Notes under the pieces: generated by a model
The model's input: the letters and a program-made list of their open reading frames with translations, nothing else
Told to the model about the DNA's origin: nothing
Databases searched by the model: none
Origin: Lachnospiraceae bacterium
GTDB lineage: Bacteria > Bacillota > Clostridia > Lachnospirales > Lachnospiraceae
Assembly (NCBI GenBank): GCA_024687745.1
Contig: JAILEM010000084.1
Coordinates: forward strand, 1-64,000
Direction of reading: 5' to 3'
Length of the DNA stretch: 64,000 bases
Made by a program: the position numbers and the translations under genes
Shown: piece after piece, positions 26,158 through 36,400 of the stretch
Position numbering within the stretch: position 1 is the first letter of the stretch
Layout of the letters: every line of letters starts with the position of its first letter

Positions 26158-27871
26158 AAAGATCACCTCTTGCTCTCTCAGATCTTTCAAAATATATAAA
26201 TTTCTCGACAAAATCCGAAGGATCCTTCATATCACACTTAAGAGCCAGATCATACAGGGAGGTCTTTTTAAGATATGCCCTCTCTGCAATCTCTTCATCG
26301 GTGAGAACCCTTGAGGGAGCAGCATCCATAAGCACCCTTCCATCGGCAAGCACTATCGCCCTGTCGGTATATTCAAGCATGAGATGCATGTCATGGGTTA
26401 TCATGATGATGGTTATACCGGACTCCTCATGAAGTCCTTTAAGAAACTCCATGATCTCCGTATAATGCCTGTAATCCTGACCGGCCGTTGGCTCATCAAG
26501 GATTATTATCTCAGGATCCATAACAAGGATAGAGGCTATCGTGACCCTTTTCTTCTGCCCGTAGCTTAAGGCAGATACCGGCCAGTTTCTAAACGGATAC
26601 AGGCCGCAGATCTTCAGTGTCTTATTGACCCTCTCCTTTATCTCCTCCTCCGAAACTCCCCTTGTCCTTAAACCGAGAGCTGTCTCGTCAAATATCATGG
26701 GCTTTGACATCATGTGGTTTGGATTCTGCATGACAAGCCCTATCTTCTCACCCCTCTCCTTGATGCTAAGAGGGGAGATATCACTTCCGTTTAACAAAAT
26801 ACTTCCTTTGTCGGGAGAATTAAATCCGCATATAAGGCTTGCAAGTGTCGATTTGCCTGCACCGTTTTTGCCGACTATGGCTATCATCTCACCCTTCCTT
26901 ACAGCGATATTTATATCCTTAAGGACAGGTTTTTCATTATCATAGGAAAAACTGAGATCCTTAACCTCAAGTATCGTCTCTGTGGATATGTTGTCATTTT
27001 TTCTCCCGATCGTCTTATAAAAATCCCTTACCTTATGAGCATGATCAGAAAGATCCATTGTTTCTATATGTTCGGGATGGTCTTCTTCCGTGATCACACA
27101 GCCCGCATGCTTAAGAGCCGTTATATATAAGGGCTCACGGATACCGTTCCTTATAAGCATGTCCGAGCACAAAAGCTCTGCGGGAGCAGTATCTGAGACT
27201 ATCCTTCCCTCGGATATGAGTATTATCCTGTCAACATCCTTATACAGCGCATCCTCAAGTCTGTGCTCGATTATTATGACCGTCTTATCCTCCTGTTTTT
27301 TCAGGTCATCTATAAGGGCTATGGCCCTCTTTCCCGTGGAGGGATCCAGATTAGCCAGAGGCTCGTCAAAAAGCAGTACCTCTACATCGTCTATCATGAC
27401 GCCTGCCATGGATACCCTCTGCTTTTGTCCGCCGGATAATTCTGTCGGGGACTGAGAGAGAAAATCCTCTATCTCAACCTGTCCTGCTACCTTTTTTACC
27501 CTCTCCCTCATCTCAGACTGTACGACTATGTCATTTTCCAGGGCAAAGGCTATATCCTCCGCAACGGTGAGCGCCACAAACTGTCCGTCGGAATCCTGAA
27601 GAACGGTTCCCACTACCTTTGATATATCAAAGATCCCAAGCTTCTTATGGTCTTTTCCCTTTATCTTAAGATCTCCCTTAGTCTCTCCGCTATACGAAAA
27701 AGGCACCAGCCCATTTATACAATGAGCCAGTGTCGATTTTCCTGAACCTGACGGTCCTATTATGAGTATCTTCTCTCCTCTGTTTATCTTAAGATTAATA
27801 TCATATAGCGTCGGTTCGGTCTGTGATCTGTATTTAAAAGTAAAATCACTGAATTCGATCAAAGATTCCAT
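26150..27871 (-). CDS. ECF transporter ATPase, two fused ABC domains
   Basis: The 573-residue protein contains both energising subunits in one chain. Domain 1 has Walker A IGPSGSGKST near residue 36 and signature LSGGQKQR; domain 2 starts near 300 with GKNGAGKST and a variant signature LSYGQKKR. Both have Walker B (LLFDEP, IILDEP). It drives import through EcfT and the S-component encoded on either side. Fusion replaces the more usual pair EcfA1/EcfA2. Confidence 0.93.
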   Translation of the reverse strand: MESLIEFSDFTFKYRSQTEPTLYDINLKINRGEKILIIGPSGSGKSTLAHCINGLVPFSYSGETKGDLKIKGKDHKKLGIFDISKVVGTVLQDSDGQFVALTVAEDIAFALENDIVVQSEMRERVKKVAGQVEIEDFLSQSPTELSGGQKQRVSMAGVMIDDVEVLLFDEPLANLDPSTGKRAIALIDDLKKQEDKTVIIIEHRLEDALYKDVDRIILISEGRIVSDTAPAELLCSDMLIRNGIREPLYITALKHAGCVITEEDHPEHIETMDLSDHAHKVRDFYKTIGRKNDNISTETILEVKDLSFSYDNEKPVLKDINIAVRKGEMIAIVGKNGAGKSTLASLICGFNSPDKGSILLNGSDISPLSIKERGEKIGLVMQNPNHMMSKPMIFDETALGLRTRGVSEEEIKERVNKTLKICGLYPFRNWPVSALSYGQKKRVTIASILVMDPEIIILDEPTAGQDYRHYTEIMEFLKGLHEESGITIIMITHDMHLMLEYTDRAIVLADGRVLMDAAPSRVLTDEEIAERAYLKKTSLYDLALKCDMKDPSDFVEKFIYFERSERARGDLYG

Positions 27872-27877
27872 ATGACC

Positions 27878-28432
27878 TTAATCTTCCTTTTTAAGGCTGT
27901 TCGATCTTGCTCCTATCATAGAGTAACCATAGCAGAGAAGCGACCCTAAGATACCTGTTATTATGATGTTTCCAAGGAAAGCAAAAAATCCCTGTACAAA
28001 TACCTTGTCGGCAGGCTCTGCGTAAATAAGGATGTCAAGTACGGGTGCCACAACTATCCATGCTGCAGCATGTGCGATAACCTGAACAACATTAAAGGTT
28101 ATTATCGCCTTTTTATTAAAATCACCCTCCTTAATGGCAAATTTCTTTGCAAAGATTCCTATCACTATACCTACAACTGCCTCGGGTATGACCCAGCTCC
28201 ACCATACACCTCCGTAAAAGAGTGCATCGCCAAGCGCATGACCTATGAATCCTACTATTCCTCCGACTACAGGTCCGAATACCGCAGCCATAAATCCAAG
28301 TAAAGCTACCCTTGGCTGCAAAGCCGTATTGGGTACAAATCCGAGAGGGATCTGTATCTCCGTGAGTGCAACAAACAGCGCTGTCCCTATTCCTGCCGCA
28401 ACAACCTCTCTTATCCCAAATCTGTTCTTCAC
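27878..28432 (-). CDS. ECF transporter S-component, UPF0397-like
   Basis: Membrane substrate-binding subunit of about 184 residues with five to six helices. The block VALLGFMAAVFGPVVGGIVGFIGHALGDALFYGGVWWSWVIPEA resembles UPF0397 proteins, whose substrate is not settled. Start: the GTG at 28432 follows GGAGGTAGTAAG, better than the track ATG. It is 6 nt before the fused ATPase gene and has its own promoter. A vitamin or thiamine-precursor-like ligand is possible but unproven. Confidence 0.8.
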   Translation of the reverse strand: MKNRFGIREVVAAGIGTALFVALTEIQIPLGFVPNTALQPRVALLGFMAAVFGPVVGGIVGFIGHALGDALFYGGVWWSWVIPEAVVGIVIGIFAKKFAIKEGDFNKKAIITFNVVQVIAHAAAWIVVAPVLDILIYAEPADKVFVQGFFAFLGNIIITGILGSLLCYGYSMIGARSNSLKKED

Positions 28433-28510
28433 CTTACTACCTCCTTCACTCATAAACTCCGTACATTTATATATACGGGAAATCATCCTTATTAAAGATC
28501 ATCTCCCTTA

Positions 28511-28539
28511 AGTATATGCTTTGATCATAAAAAATACAA
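28511..28539 (-). promoter_or_regulatory. Promoter of the ECF operon
   Basis: TTGTAT, a 17-bp spacer and TATACT on the minus strand. The leader is roughly 75 nt; no known riboswitch pattern was recognised in it. Confidence 0.7.
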
Positions 28540-28547
28540 TTGATTAT

Positions 28548-30008
28548 TCACTCCCACCGCTCTCCCCAGATTTCATCACACATATTTACAAGATATTCGT
28601 AGGAAAATTTACTGTCCTGTCTCAATATCTCGTTTTTCATGGCCATTTCCTCGTTATATTCGGAAAGCGGATATACAACCACTCCGTCCATGTCCCTGTG
28701 AAGGTCACATATAAGAGCCTTTGCCTTATAATCCTTTACCGATACCCTTCCTTCCTCATCATAACCTATCTTTACCTTTGCCATACCTCCGAGAAGCCGG
28801 TCCGTTATATGATTTCCGGTCCCCGATGTCCAGCTTACAAAATTTCCTATGGAGTAAAAGATGGGCATTATCTCACCGTTTTCCCTTCTTAACTCCTCTA
28901 TGGGTTCTATTACGTGAGGATGTGTTCCTATCACAAGGTCTGCCCCGTTTTCAAGGAAAAGCTGTGCCCATTTTTCCTGCTCGGGATTCTTGTCAAGGTT
29001 ATATTCCCATCCCCAGTGCGGACAGATTATGGTAAGATCAGCCTCTTTTTCGGCCCTTTTTATATCGCTTATGACTCTTTCCTCCTCAAGCATATTAACC
29101 GCATAGGGCATATCCTCAGGGAAGGGTATTCCGTTTGTGCCATACGTATAGTTTAATATCGCAAGCCTGTAGCCACCTGATTCATAAATACATATGTCTT
29201 TTGAGTCCTCCTCCCTTGCTGCTATTCCCGTATAAACGATATCCGGATAGTTTTCCTCCCAGTAGGTCGTGCAGTTGATTATTCCCTGCTTTCCCCTGTC
29301 AAGGGCATGGTTTGTCGCATGAAGGATCACATCAAACCCGGTATCATGCAGGGCATCGGCTATCTCAAAGGGAGCGTTAAAGGTCGGATACCCGGTTATC
29401 CCAAGCTCACTCCCGCCTATCATCACCTCTTCATTTACAAGAGCTACATCGGCCTTACTTATCTCATCCTTTGTCCTTGAAAATATGGCACTGAAATCAT
29501 ATGTGCCATCCTCTCTTTTTGCTGTATTTACGACAGGAATATGCAAAAGGATGTCTCCCACCATCACAAGCTCGATATCGGGTGGAACCGCCGGTTCTTC
29601 CTCTGCTTCCTCTTCTTCTGTTTCCCCTTCCTCTTTTTCCTCTACTTCATTTTTCTCTTTCTCTGCTTCCTCTTCCTTTACGTCATTTTGTTTCCCTGAG
29701 TCTTCCTGATCTGAAGCCTCAGCTTCTGTATCCTCAGTATCCTCATTTTCCGGGCCCTCCGAAGCTATGGCCTCAGCTTCAGTATCCTCATTTTCCAAAT
29801 CCTCCGGATCTAAGGCCTCAGCCTCTGTATCCTCATTATCTGCGGAATCCGAAGCAGACTCTTTCTCACCGTCCAAAGCCTCTGAATTCATATAAGCATA
29901 ATTAAAGAAGCCGTTGAACATACCATAGTTGGCCATTAAAACAAGGGTTCCTGTTACCAGTACGATAAATATAAGTACGGAAAGTAAGATTTTGGTTTTT
30001 TTCTGCAT
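28548..30008 (-). CDS. CapA-family protein (PGA synthesis/metallophosphatase-like) with acidic linker
   Basis: The 486-residue exported protein has one N-terminal membrane anchor (about 8-27), a strongly acidic repetitive linker (about 45-150, with repeated ENEDTEAEA units), and a CapA domain from about 152. The domain shows VGDILLH, NEEV, HATNHALDRG and GTHPHVIEP, the metal/His pattern of the family. CapA proteins assist poly-gamma-glutamate capsule assembly, but capB and capC are not nearby, so the substrate is uncertain. It is 13 nt downstream of argS. Confidence 0.85.
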   Translation of the reverse strand: MQKKTKILLSVLIFIVLVTGTLVLMANYGMFNGFFNYAYMNSEALDGEKESASDSADNEDTEAEALDPEDLENEDTEAEAIASEGPENEDTEDTEAEASDQEDSGKQNDVKEEEAEKEKNEVEEKEEGETEEEEAEEEPAVPPDIELVMVGDILLHIPVVNTAKREDGTYDFSAIFSRTKDEISKADVALVNEEVMIGGSELGITGYPTFNAPFEIADALHDTGFDVILHATNHALDRGKQGIINCTTYWEENYPDIVYTGIAAREEDSKDICIYESGGYRLAILNYTYGTNGIPFPEDMPYAVNMLEEERVISDIKRAEKEADLTIICPHWGWEYNLDKNPEQEKWAQLFLENGADLVIGTHPHVIEPIEELRRENGEIMPIFYSIGNFVSWTSGTGNHITDRLLGGMAKVKIGYDEEGRVSVKDYKAKALICDLHRDMDGVVVYPLSEYNEEMAMKNEILRQDSKFSYEYLVNMCDEIWGERWE

Positions 30009-30021
30009 TTCCTGATGGTTC

Positions 30022-31836
30022 CTACATTCTCTCGGGAGCAGAGAATCCTAAAAGCTCTATACACTGTTCCAGTATCCTTAAGGTAAGCCTTATAAGGGCT
30101 ATCCAGCCTGACCTTTTCTCCTTATCCTCCTCGGAGAGTATCTTATTCTCATGATAAAAATGATTAAAGGCATCGGCCGTATCATATATATATCCGCAGA
30201 TTTTGTGGGGAGCAAGCTCCTCGAACGAAGCCTCTATGACCGCAGAGTATTTTGAAAGCTCTAACATCAGCTTTTTCTCCGCATCATTGTCGCAGACATT
30301 CAATCCATAGCCTGAAAGTACTGCTTTCTCATCCTCCTTTATGCCCTCATCGGCAATATACCTTGAAAGTATGGACTTTATACGTACCATCGTATATAGG
30401 ATGTATGGTCCCGTATTCCCCTCAAAGGAAGTAAATTTATCTATATCAAAGATATAATCCTTGGTCGCCTGATTGGAAAGATCACCGTATTTTAGTGCCG
30501 CAAGTCCCACCGTCTTTGCGGTGGCCACGGCAGTTTCGGGATCTTCTTCATGATTTTCCATTATCTTTTTATACATTTCATCATTGATATCGGATATCAG
30601 ATTTTCAAGACGCATAACTCCGCCCTCCCTTGTTTTAAAGGGCTTACCGTCTTTTCCGTTCATGGTGCCAAATCCCAGGAAATCAAGTTTTATATCTTTG
30701 TCGACTATCCCTGTCTTTCTCGCACACCGAAATACCTGCACAAAATGCATCTCCTGTCTTTTATCGACAACATAGATCACCTGGTCGGGATCGAAGGATT
30801 CCCTTCTTTCCTTAAGGGTGGCAAGATCAGTCGTCGTATAGAGCGAAGCGCCGTCTGATTTAAGGATCATGCAGGGAGGTATCTCCTTGGTGTCCGAATC
30901 TTCCTTTACATCCACAACTATCGCTCCTTCGCTTTCATATGCGTATCCGTCATCCTTCATCTTCTGAACCATATCCGGGATGTACTTCTGGACATCCGAC
31001 TCTCCCTTCCACCATTCAAAGTGGACATCGAGATTGTCGTAATTCTTCTTAAGATCCTCCCTGGATATCCTCATTATATGATCCCATATAGCCCTGTATC
31101 CCCTGTTCCCGTTCTGAAGCTCAAAGGTCGCTTTTAAGGCCTCCTCCCTGAAGGTCTCGTCTTCCTTTGACTTTGCGGAAGCACATGGATATATCTCTTC
31201 AAGCTCGGAGATAGTAAAAGGAGCCTCCTTGGGATATTCCCCGTCAAAGCTTTCATCAAAATATGGAAGGGATGGCTCCCGGTGCTTTAACTCTGTAATG
31301 ATAAGTCCCATCTGAAGACCCCAGTCTCCCATATGGATGTCACCTATCACCTCATTCCCCATATATTTTGCAAGCCGTTTGATGCTCTCACCTATTATGG
31401 CAGCCCTTAAATGCCCAACATGAAGAGGCTTTGCAACATTTGGTCCGCCATAATCCACAAGTATCCTCTTAGGTTTTTCCATGGTCTCAAGACCGAAGTT
31501 TTCAGATCTGTTCATTTCATCGAGATAATCCTTTAAAAAGGTCCCTGAAAGCTTAAGATTTATAAAGCCCGGTCTTACCGCACTTATATCACTGAAAACA
31601 GGCCCTTTTGAGGAGATTGATTCATCCTGAGAGCTTTTTAGGATATCGGCTATCTGCTCTGCGATCTCCATTGGAGGCTTTTTGGCTGCCTTTGCAAGAG
31701 CCATCGCCCCGTTGCACTGATATTCACACAGATCCGGTCTGTTTGACAAAGTTACCCTCGCATATTTACTTTCATATCCTGCTTTTTCAAATGCAGCCTC
31801 CATTGTCTCTGTTATAAGATCGATGATCTTCTTCAT
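30022..31836 (-). CDS. argS: Arginyl-tRNA synthetase
   Basis: The 604-residue class I enzyme has an N-terminal additional domain, the HIGH-type HVGH in PNVAKPLHVGHLRAAIIGES, and the C-terminal DALR-like anticodon domain. The KMSK loop is replaced by FKTREGG, as is usual in ArgRS. Its ATG overlaps the queH stop by one nucleotide. Function is cytosolic charging of tRNA-Arg. Confidence 0.96.
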   Translation of the reverse strand: MKKIIDLITETMEAAFEKAGYESKYARVTLSNRPDLCEYQCNGAMALAKAAKKPPMEIAEQIADILKSSQDESISSKGPVFSDISAVRPGFINLKLSGTFLKDYLDEMNRSENFGLETMEKPKRILVDYGGPNVAKPLHVGHLRAAIIGESIKRLAKYMGNEVIGDIHMGDWGLQMGLIITELKHREPSLPYFDESFDGEYPKEAPFTISELEEIYPCASAKSKEDETFREEALKATFELQNGNRGYRAIWDHIMRISREDLKKNYDNLDVHFEWWKGESDVQKYIPDMVQKMKDDGYAYESEGAIVVDVKEDSDTKEIPPCMILKSDGASLYTTTDLATLKERRESFDPDQVIYVVDKRQEMHFVQVFRCARKTGIVDKDIKLDFLGFGTMNGKDGKPFKTREGGVMRLENLISDINDEMYKKIMENHEEDPETAVATAKTVGLAALKYGDLSNQATKDYIFDIDKFTSFEGNTGPYILYTMVRIKSILSRYIADEGIKEDEKAVLSGYGLNVCDNDAEKKLMLELSKYSAVIEASFEELAPHKICGYIYDTADAFNHFYHENKILSEEDKEKRSGWIALIRLTLRILEQCIELLGFSAPERM

Positions 31837-32474
31837 TATTTACGTCCTCCTTTTACAGGGTAGTCCCTTCTTTTGGAATATTCACATCCGCAGTAATCCT
31901 GCCTGTATAATCCGTATTTTCTTGAAAGCTCAATGGATCTTAAATATCCGTTTTTCTTTTTAAAATCCGAAGGAAGATGCTTTATCCCATATTCTTCTCC
32001 AAGCCTCTCTCCTATCTCATTTATCCAGGATACATTCTTAAGGGGGGAAATAGAAAGCGTTGTGGTAAAATAATCAAATCCGTTTTCTTTGGCATATTCA
32101 CAGGCCTTTCTCATCCTTAACTCATAACACCTATAGCACCTTTTTCCGCCCTCGGGTTCATTTTCAAGACCCTTTGCCATCTCATTAAAGATCTCAGGTT
32201 CATATTCTCCCCTGACGAATCTAATATTATTTTGATCCTTATTGTAAATGCCTATCAGCCTTTCAAGCTCCCCGATCCTTTTATAATATTCCTCTTCAAT
32301 TGTTATGTTGGGATTGTAATAATAGTCGGTAATATCAAAAAATTCCGCCAGATACATAAGGCAGTAGCTTGAGCAGGGTGCACAGCAGCTGTGAAGCAGA
32401 AGACTCGGCTTTTTTTCCGTATTGATCGATGCGGTCAGTGCATCAAGCTCTTTTTGATAATTTCTCTTATTCAT
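31836..32474 (-). CDS. queH: Epoxyqueuosine reductase, QueH type
   Basis: Reduces epoxyqueuosine to queuosine in tRNA. The 212-residue protein has the QueH Cys motifs HSCCAPCSSYC at the N terminus, CYRCYELR in the middle and QDYCGCEYS near the end, which hold the iron-sulfur and zinc sites. It is the non-cobalamin alternative to QueG, common in anaerobes. It overlaps argS by one nucleotide and is 9 nt after the AEC transporter. Confidence 0.9.
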   Translation of the reverse strand: MNKRNYQKELDALTASINTEKKPSLLLHSCCAPCSSYCLMYLAEFFDITDYYYNPNITIEEEYYKRIGELERLIGIYNKDQNNIRFVRGEYEPEIFNEMAKGLENEPEGGKRCYRCYELRMRKACEYAKENGFDYFTTTLSISPLKNVSWINEIGERLGEEYGIKHLPSDFKKKNGYLRSIELSRKYGLYRQDYCGCEYSKRRDYPVKGGRK

Positions 32475-32483
32475 GGCTTTTCC

Positions 32484-33428
32484 TCAGACTCCCGTTATCA
32501 TCGATATAAGAGGCATCGTTAATACGGAAAGCAGGGTCGTAAGCACTACTCCTCTCGAGGATAGCTCCACATTGCCGTCATACTGCTGTGCGAGCATTAC
32601 GGGCATGGATGCGACAGGAGTCGATATCATTACCATACATACCCCGGTAAGCATCGGATCAAGGTGCAGTGCCTTTATCATAAAGGTCCAGATCACGGGG
32701 ATGATGATGAGCTTTATCAGTGAAAAAAGGAGAAGTTTTCTGTTCGTAAACAGTCCCTTTATATCAACCCTTGCAAAGGAATCCCCGATGACAAGCATAC
32801 TGAGCGGTACGGTCAGATCTGCGAGATAACCGATAGTATCACAGAGTATAGAAGGAACCTTAATATCACACAGATATATGACCACAGCAGTCAATGCCGC
32901 TATTATCCCAATATTGATAACCTTGGAAAGAGTTGCCTTAAGTCCCCCGGAACTCCTCATGCTCTCCCCTTCACTGCCGGCCTTTCCCCGTATCTGGCTG
33001 ATCCCCCAGGTATATATAAGAATACTGAAGGGGATCTGGAATACGGCAGTATAAAGCATCGCTTCCTCTCCGTAAACGGCACTTATCAGCGGAAAGCCCA
33101 TAAATCCGACATTTGAGAAAACCGTGATCACTCTCCACATTCCGACATCCTCAGGTTTTGAACGAAGGAGCTTTGGTACTGCATAGGATACTGCCAAAAG
33201 AACAGCATACATCGCGATACTTATTCCGGCGGTCATCAGAAGATCTCTGCCGGAGAGTGATTTGTCCGCATTTATCGCCGAATTTATTATAAGCATGGGA
33301 TTTGCGATATTTACCACGATGACAGATATCGCCTTTGTGGAAACATCATTCAGGATTCCCTTCCTTCTGCATAAATAGCCCGCTATCATTATAATGAAGA
33401 GGACCGTCATCTGTTTTAAGATTATCAT
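32484..33428 (-). CDS. AEC-family (auxin efflux carrier) transporter
   Basis: The 314-residue membrane protein has about ten helices in two halves, ending with VCMVMISTPVASMPVMLAQQYDGN, typical of the AEC family that moves small organic anions such as malate or amino acids. Its ATG overlaps the purL stop in an ATGA arrangement, so it is co-translated with purL. No sequence feature identifies the substrate. Confidence 0.82.
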   Translation of the reverse strand: MIILKQMTVLFIIMIAGYLCRRKGILNDVSTKAISVIVVNIANPMLIINSAINADKSLSGRDLLMTAGISIAMYAVLLAVSYAVPKLLRSKPEDVGMWRVITVFSNVGFMGFPLISAVYGEEAMLYTAVFQIPFSILIYTWGISQIRGKAGSEGESMRSSGGLKATLSKVINIGIIAALTAVVIYLCDIKVPSILCDTIGYLADLTVPLSMLVIGDSFARVDIKGLFTNRKLLLFSLIKLIIIPVIWTFMIKALHLDPMLTGVCMVMISTPVASMPVMLAQQYDGNVELSSRGVVLTTLLSVLTMPLISMITGV

Positions 33429-36400
33429 GAAAAGTACCTTACTCCCGATTCAAACAGCTTCATATCGCTCTCACCGTATATGTTAAGGGCAACTCCCTCA
33501 CCCCTTCTCTCAGCATGTCCCATCTTTCCGAATATCCTTCCATCGGGACTTAATATACCTTCGATCGCCATATATGAACCGTTGACATTCCATTCTTCAT
33601 CCATCGATACGCTGCCCTTAAGATCACAGTAGCAGGTAGCGACCTGGCCGTTTTTGAAAAGCTTCTTAAGCCATTCATCGTCACAGACAAACCTTCCTTC
33701 TCCGTGAGATGCAGGTACGACATATACCCCTCCAAGCTCAGTATTCATAAGCCAGGGTGACTTATCCGAAACAACCTTTGTATATACCATCCTTGATACA
33801 TGGCGGTTGATCGTATTGTATGTAAGTGTGGGTGAATTCTCATTCTGTCCCACTATCCTTCCCTCAGGAAGCAGACCAAGCTTTATAAGTGCCTGGAAGC
33901 CGTTACAGATACCAAGGATCAGACCGTCTCTTTCATCCATCAGCTTTGTTACAGCATTTTTAATAAACTCATTCTGAAAGGCGGTTGCAAAAAACTTCGC
34001 GGAACCGTCCGGCTCATCTCCTGCCGAAAAGCCTCCCGGGAACATTATAATCTGCGCATTGTTTATCTCTTTTTCAAATTCCTTCACGGAATCCCTTATA
34101 TCCTGGGGATCCTGATTCTTAAATATCCTTATGGACACATCGGCTCCTGCCCTCTCAAAGGCCTTTGCCGAATCGTACTCACAGTTGGTACCCGGAAATA
34201 CAGGGATAAAGACAGTGGGTCTTGCAACCTTATTTTTGCATACATACACCGAATCGCTCTTATAAAGCCCCGGCTCCAGGATCCTTTCATCATTACCGGA
34301 TACCGTGGGGAATACCTTTTCAAGGGGCGCCTTCCATTCCTTAAGGGCCTCCTCGATACTTATGGAGGTATCTCTGTATTCGATCTCTCCATCGTCCTTT
34401 ACCTCTCCTATAAGAGTATAGGTTATTGAAAGCCTGCTCACATCCTGAGGACTGACTTCCGCTATTATGGCTCCAAACAGCGGTCTGAACAGATCTCTCT
34501 CATCCACATTATGCTCGATCCTAAAGCCCTTCTTATTACCAAAGGACATCTTTGCAAGTGCTGCAAAGATCCCGCTTCCGTCAGGTACATAGGCTGACTT
34601 TATAAGACCTTCATTTACATCATTTTTAAACTTTGAATACTGTGAATCTATCTCGTCAAAATCGGGAAGCTCATCGGAATCTCTGTCAAACTTAAGGATG
34701 ACAAGCTTATTTGCGGCCTTTTTAAGCTCAGGAGTAACAACATCCTTTATCGAGGCCACATCCACCGCAAAGGAAACAAGTGTGGGCGGAACATCTATAT
34801 CATTAAAGGTACCCGACATCGAATCCTTACCGCCGATAGAGGGAAGGCCGAAACGAAGCTGTGCCTCAAAGGCTCCCAAAAGGCTCAGGAAAGGCTGGCT
34901 CCAGCGCTTTGGATCCTCTGTCATCCTTCTGAAATATTCCTGGAAGGTAAATCTTATCTTCTTATGATCTCCTCCTGCTGCCACTATCTTTGCCATGGAC
35001 TGTATAACGGCATATATAGCACCGTGATACGGGCTCCAGCTTGAAAGATAGGGATCAAAGCCGTAGCTCATCATGGTCACTGTATCACATTTTCCCTTCA
35101 GTACGGGAAGCTTTGCTATCATGATCTGCGTCTCTGTCAGCTGGTAAGCACCGCCGTATGGCATCAGCACGCTTCCTGCTCCTATGGAGGAGTCAAACAT
35201 CTCAACAAGACCCTTCTGTGAGCATACATTGAGATCCTTAAGAGTATTGATCATGGCTCCCCTTATATCGGATGCTTCCATGGACTTTGCAACACCCTTT
35301 GATTCATATCTGCCAAAGAAATCGTCATTTCTGACCGGAAGGGTCACTCTGACCTTAGTCTCCTGATGAGCACCGTTTGTATTTAAGAATTCCCTTTTTA
35401 GATCGACTATCTTTTTTCCTCTCCAGTTAAGTATAAGCCTTGGTTCTTCGGTGACCTTCGCAACAGCTACCGCTTCAAGGTTTTCTTCATCCGCATAGCG
35501 CATAAAGCTGTCAACGTCCTCCTTTGCAACCACAACAGCCATCCTCTCCTGTGATTCCGAGATCGCAAGCTCTGTTCCGTCAAGGCCTGCATACTTCTTG
35601 GGCACCTTATCAAGATCTATGTTAAGGCCGTCAGCTAACTCACCGATCGCAACTGATACTCCGCCCGCGCCAAAATCATTACATTTTCTGATAAGCCTTG
35701 ATACCTCAGGACGCCTGAACAGTCTCTGAAGCTTTCTTTCCGTCGGAGCATTTCCCTTCTGTACCTCCGCACCACAGGTCTCTATGGAGCTTTCCGTATG
35801 GACCTTTGAAGAGCCTGTAGCACCGCCGCAGCCGTCTCTTCCCGTACGTCCGCCCAAAAGTATTATGATATTTCCGGGATCGGAGGTCTTTCTCATGACA
35901 TCCTTTCTGGGTGCCGCTCCCATTACGGCACCTATCTCCATCCTCTTTGCAACGTAATCGGGATGATATATCTCCTTAACATAGCCTGTGGCAAGACCTA
36001 TCTGGTTTCCGTAGGAGGAATAACCCTGTGCCGCTCCCCTTACAAGCTTCTTCTGCGGAAGCTTTCCTTTTAAGGTAGCCTCTATGGGAACAGTGGGATC
36101 TGCAGCTCCCGTTATCCTCATCGCCTGATATACATAGCTTCTTCCGGAAAGGGGATCTCTGATCGCTCCTCCAAGACAGGTTGCCGCTCCTCCGAAGGGT
36201 TCTATCTCCGTCGGATGATTATGTGTCTCATTTTTAAAGCTTACAAGCCACTCCTCTGTGACTCCGTCTATCTCAACAGGCACCACGATGGAGCAGGCGT
36301 TGATCTCATCCGACTCCTCCATGTCTTTCAGCTTTCCGTCTTTTTTAAGCTTTCTCATGGCTAAGAGAGCTATATCCATAAGACAGACAAATTTATCCTT

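Noticed and set aside
28433-28547. Riboswitch before the ECF operon
   Set aside because: The leader of about 75 nt has small stems only and no conserved riboswitch core that I could recognise.
29501-29905. 134-residue plus-strand ORF rich in Pro and Leu
   Set aside because: It is the antisense reading of the acidic repeat linker of the CapA-like gene.
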